Shown: positions 7,169 to 9,064 of the stretch, one piece after another
How positions within the stretch are numbered: position 1 is the first letter of the stretch
Layout of the letters: each line of letters begins with the position of its first letter
Assembly (NCBI GenBank): GCA_937952085.1
Contig: CALFYQ010000071.1
Span: forward strand, 1-9,064
Length of the DNA stretch: 9,064 nt
Direction of reading: 5' to 3'
Source: an uncultured Paracoccaceae bacterium
GTDB taxonomy: Bacteria > Pseudomonadota > Alphaproteobacteria > Rhodobacterales > Rhodobacteraceae
Notes under the pieces: generated by a model
What the model saw: only the letters and a program-made list of their open reading frames with translations
Told to the model about the DNA's origin: nothing
Database searches by the model: none
Program-made: the position numbers and the translations under genes

Positions 7169-7189
7169 CGCCGGCGCGGCGCGCCGGCG
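7169..7189. repeat. Perfect 10-bp inverted repeat with a one-base centre
   Basis: CGCCGGCGCG (7169-7178), one G, then CGCGCCGGCG (7180-7189) are exact reverse complements. The repeat sits just upstream of the TTGACA box of the B12 operon and between the two divergent transcription units, where an operator would be expected. It is made only of G and C in a GC-rich region, so chance is a real alternative. No terminator T-tract follows on either strand. Confidence 0.4.
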
Positions 7190-7212
7190 GAGGCGCCGCG
7201 CGCAAGATCTCC

Positions 7213-7238
7213 GGAACCGAATGCCGGGCGTCGCCGTT
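7213..7238 (+). promoter_or_regulatory. EcfG-type (general stress response sigma factor) promoter candidate for bphO-bphP
   Basis: GGAAC (7213-7217) and CGTT (7235-7238) are separated by 17 bases. This matches the consensus GGAAC-N16/17-CGTT recognised by alphaproteobacterial EcfG/SigT/RpoE2 sigma factors. It lies on the coding strand in the only intergenic space ahead of bphO and would give a leader of roughly 40 bases before the TTG start at 7289. Both boxes match fully; function is not shown. Confidence 0.55.
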
Positions 7239-7275
7239 TACGCCGGTTGAGCGGGGCGTGCGCCGTTTGCCGAAC

Positions 7276-7280
7276 GGGAG
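7276..7280 (+). promoter_or_regulatory. Ribosome binding site that supports the bphO TTG start
   Basis: GGGAG lies eight bases before the TTG at 7289. No in-frame ATG or GTG exists close by, so this site decides the start. The next in-frame TTG (residue 16) and ATG (residue 35) are worse: the ATG would remove the heme-ligand histidine. Confidence 0.6.
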
Positions 7281-7288
7281 CGGCGAGG

Positions 7289-7858
7289 TTGAAAGCAGAC
7301 GCGCCGGAGCGGCCGGAGAGCCCCTCCGAGGGATTGCGAGCGACGCTGAGGGCGGCGACGGCCCTGCCCCACGAGAGGCTGGACCGGCTCATGTCGGGGC
7401 TCGACATCGCCGAACCTGCGGGGCGGCGCCGCTTCTCCATCATCATGTTTCGCGGGTATCTGCGGCTCGGCGCCGCCTGCGGCTGGGATGCCGCGGAGGG
7501 AACGAGGCCGCTCGGCCGGTTGCTCCGCGCGCTCTGGCGCGACGAGGTTGAGCCCGGCGAGCGGAACGCGCGGCTCGAGGCGGATGCGCCGCTCGAACGC
7601 GACGCGGCGGCCTACATCGTGCTCGGCTCCCAGTTCGGGCTCGGCGCCCTTCGCTCCCGGCTGCCGGCGGAGGGCCGCTCCGGCCTTTTCGCGGTCGAGG
7701 CCGACGCGGCCGGCTGGCGGGCGTTTCGGCGCCGGACCGCCGGCCCTGCGCGCGCGGCGGACGAGGAGGCGCGGGTCGTCTCCGACGCGATCCGGGGCTT
7801 CGGGATCTTCCTCGAGGAAGCGAGTGCGACGATGAAGAAGGCAAGCAGAGTTACATGA
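7289..7858 (+). CDS. bphO: Biliverdin-producing heme oxygenase (BphO)
   Basis: Heme oxygenase opens heme with O2 and reductant to biliverdin, CO and iron; here the biliverdin is the obvious chromophore supply for the phytochrome encoded next. The 189-residue protein (usual size for BphO) shows LRATLRAATALPHERLDRLM (16-35), in which H28 of the HxxLD-like element is the predicted axial heme ligand. AAAYIVLGSQFGLGALRSRL (106-125) is the distal helix region with its glycine-rich GS-x-x-G element, and AIRGFGIFLEEA (167-178) is the usual C-terminal helix. The fold would be all-helical and cytoplasmic. The start is TTG at 7289, set by the GGGAG site. The stop overlaps the bphP start (ATGA), so the two are translationally coupled. 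Overall divergence from classic HO-1 sequences is large, as is normal for bphO. Confidence 0.88.
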   Translation: MKADAPERPESPSEGLRATLRAATALPHERLDRLMSGLDIAEPAGRRRFSIIMFRGYLRLGAACGWDAAEGTRPLGRLLRALWRDEVEPGERNARLEADAPLERDAAAYIVLGSQFGLGALRSRLPAEGRSGLFAVEADAAGWRAFRRRTAGPARAADEEARVVSDAIRGFGIFLEEASATMKKASRVT

Positions 7859-9064
7859 ACGAGACGTTCCTACCCTCCGAGACGCCGGTCGACCTGACGA
7901 ATTGCGACCGGGAGCCGATCCATCTTCTCGGCAATGTGCAGGCCTTCGGCGCCCTAATCGCGGTTTCGGCGGACTGGATCGTGCAGCACGCCTCGCGGAA
8001 CGCGATCGACATTCTCGGCATCGACGCGGCCGACATGATCGGCCGGGCGCTGGGGGCCTTCTTCCCGAAGGAGACGCTCAACCGGCTGCGGGACAAGCTC
8101 AGCACCGCCTCGCAGGAAGATTCCGTCGCGCGGCTCTTCGGGTTCGACCTCCTGGAGGACGGCCGCGCCTTCGATGTCAGCGCGCACCTTTCGGGCGCGA
8201 GCTTCGTCTTCGAGTTCGAGGCGAAGGAGACGGCGCCGGAGCGGGACGAACTGGCGCTGGTCGCGCCGGCGCTGAAGCGGGTCGCCGCGCAAAAGGACCT
8301 CGTCGCGGCCTCGCAGGAGGCGGCGAGGCAGCTTCGCGCGCTCACCGGGTTCGACCGGGTGATGATCTATCAGTTCGGGCCCGAAGGCGACGGCGCGGTG
8401 ATCGCCGAGGCGAAGGCGCCCGAAGATGCGGAGACCTATCTCGGTCTCCACTTCCCCGCCTCCGACATTCCGCGGCAGGCGCGCGAGCTCTACAAGCGGA
8501 GCCTCCTGCGGCTCGTCGCCGATGTCGACGGCAGGGTCTCGCCGATCATCCCGCCGACGAGCCCGGAGGGAACGCCGCTCGACCTTTCGCTCGCGGTCAG
8601 CCGGGCGGTCTCGCCGATCCATCTCGAATATCTGCGGAACATGAAGATCCGCGCGTCGATGTCCGTCTCCATCGTGATCCGGGGCGAGCTCTGGGGGCTG
8701 TTCGCCTGCCACCACCGGGAGCCGCACTATGTCGACTATGAGCGGCGGACGGCCATCGAGCTTCTGGCGCAGTTCTTCGCCTATGAGCTGGAGCGCCAGG
8801 AATCCCGCGCCCTCGCCGAGGCGACCGGCCGGGCGCAGCGGCTCCACAACCGGCTGATGATGCAGATGACGGCGCGGGAAAACCTTGTCGGCGCCTTTTC
8901 CGGCATCGCCAGGGAGATCGCCAACGTCATCGGCCATGACGGCATCGCGCTCTACGCCGACGGCGAATACGTCACCCGCGGCGAGGCGCCGTCTTTCGAG
9001 AATTTCCAGATCATCGCGCGGTTCCTCAACACCGCGGCCGCGTCGCGGGTCTATGCGACGGACC
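7855..9064 (+). CDS. bphP: Bacteriophytochrome photosensory core, N-terminal 403 residues (runs off the window)
   Basis: This is a red/far-red photoreceptor that binds biliverdin. The visible part covers PAS (about 15-120), GAF (about 135-315) and the start of PHY (about 325 on). Key residues by comparison with Deinococcus BphP: C17 in LTNCDREPIHLLGNVQAFG (14-32) for the thioether link to biliverdin; Y172 in MIYQF; the FPASDIP motif (200-206) with D204; H256 and Y259 in SPIHLEYLRNM (253-263); and H286 in LFACHHREP (282-290), matching Asp207, His260/Tyr263 and His290. The GAF end WGLFACHH and the linker helix after it are typical. The ATG at 7855 overlaps the bphO stop. The output part (histidine kinase, diguanylate cyclase/EAL or other) lies beyond the window, so the signalling mode and whether Pr or Pfr is the dark state cannot be told. 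Confidence 0.96.
   Translation, partial: MNETFLPSETPVDLTNCDREPIHLLGNVQAFGALIAVSADWIVQHASRNAIDILGIDAADMIGRALGAFFPKETLNRLRDKLSTASQEDSVARLFGFDLLEDGRAFDVSAHLSGASFVFEFEAKETAPERDELALVAPALKRVAAQKDLVAASQEAARQLRALTGFDRVMIYQFGPEGDGAVIAEAKAPEDAETYLGLHFPASDIPRQARELYKRSLLRLVADVDGRVSPIIPPTSPEGTPLDLSLAVSRAVSPIHLEYLRNMKIRASMSVSIVIRGELWGLFACHHREPHYVDYERRTAIELLAQFFAYELERQESRALAEATGRAQRLHNRLMMQMTARENLVGAFSGIAREIANVIGHDGIALYADGEYVTRGEAPSFENFQIIARFLNTAAASRVYATD

Noticed and set aside
7241..7275. Possible sigma70 promoter for bphO using TTGAGC and TTTGCC
   Set aside because: The spacing between the two boxes is only about 13 bases and both match poorly; the EcfG-type element is the better candidate.
5935..7551. 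Plus-strand open frame spanning the btuB 5' half, riboswitch and bphO
   Set aside because: It runs through a structured RNA and two real genes in other frames or strands; no domain is visible.
7954..8937. Minus-strand open frame opposite bphP
   Set aside because: The plus strand encodes a clear PAS-GAF phytochrome core; the antisense translation has no motifs.
1..9064. tRNA, rRNA, CRISPR arrays, insertion sequences, attachment sites
   Set aside because: Looked for on both strands and not seen; the window is accounted for by the listed genes and one regulatory intergenic region.

Overview
The window is very GC-rich (by eye roughly 70%), densely coded and without phage or transposon features. 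Gene content points to an alphaproteobacterium, plausibly Rhodobacterales-like: a corrinoid uptake operon with CbiZ, a serine-type cytoplasmic S/N-oxide reductase, and a heme oxygenase/bacteriophytochrome pair. A GGAAC-N17-CGTT element of the type used by the alphaproteobacterial EcfG stress sigma factor fits this. The taxonomic placement is an inference from gene content and composition.

Layout. Positions 1-6804 read on the minus strand as one compact block, in transcription order: a cobalamin riboswitch leader (about 7130 to 6949), btuB-like TonB receptor (6804-4858), btuF-like periplasmic binding protein (4864-4025), btuC-like permease (4028-3036), btuD-like ATPase (3039-2263), cbiZ adenosylcobinamide amidohydrolase (2266-1598), then after a 73-base gap a bisC-like molybdopterin S/N-oxide reductase (1524 to beyond position 1). 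The first five genes overlap one another by 4 or 7 bases (ATGA, GTGA or ATGGTGA junctions), so they are almost certainly one translationally coupled operon. On the plus strand, a bphO heme oxygenase (7289-7858, TTG start) overlaps a bphP bacteriophytochrome (7855 to beyond 9064) by ATGA.

How it works together. The riboswitch senses adenosylcobalamin and should repress the operon when B12 is sufficient. BtuB takes corrinoids across the outer membrane with TonB energy, BtuF binds them in the periplasm and BtuCD imports them. CbiZ then cleaves the amide bond in adenosyl-cobinamide or pseudocobalamin to give adenosyl-cobyric acid, so that imported foreign corrinoids can be rebuilt into the cell's own form. 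The bisC-like gene may be co-transcribed, although no functional link is proven. Divergently, BphO opens heme to biliverdin, which BphP binds covalently through an N-terminal cysteine (C17) to form a red/far-red photoreceptor.

The 484-base divergent intergenic region (6805-7288) holds the riboswitch, its expression platform, a sigma70-like promoter with a perfect TTGACA, a perfect inverted repeat, and the EcfG-type promoter candidate ahead of bphO. The families are known ones; the less ordinary points are the regulatory signals between the two units and the reductase gene placed at the end of the B12 operon. I found no clearly new system.
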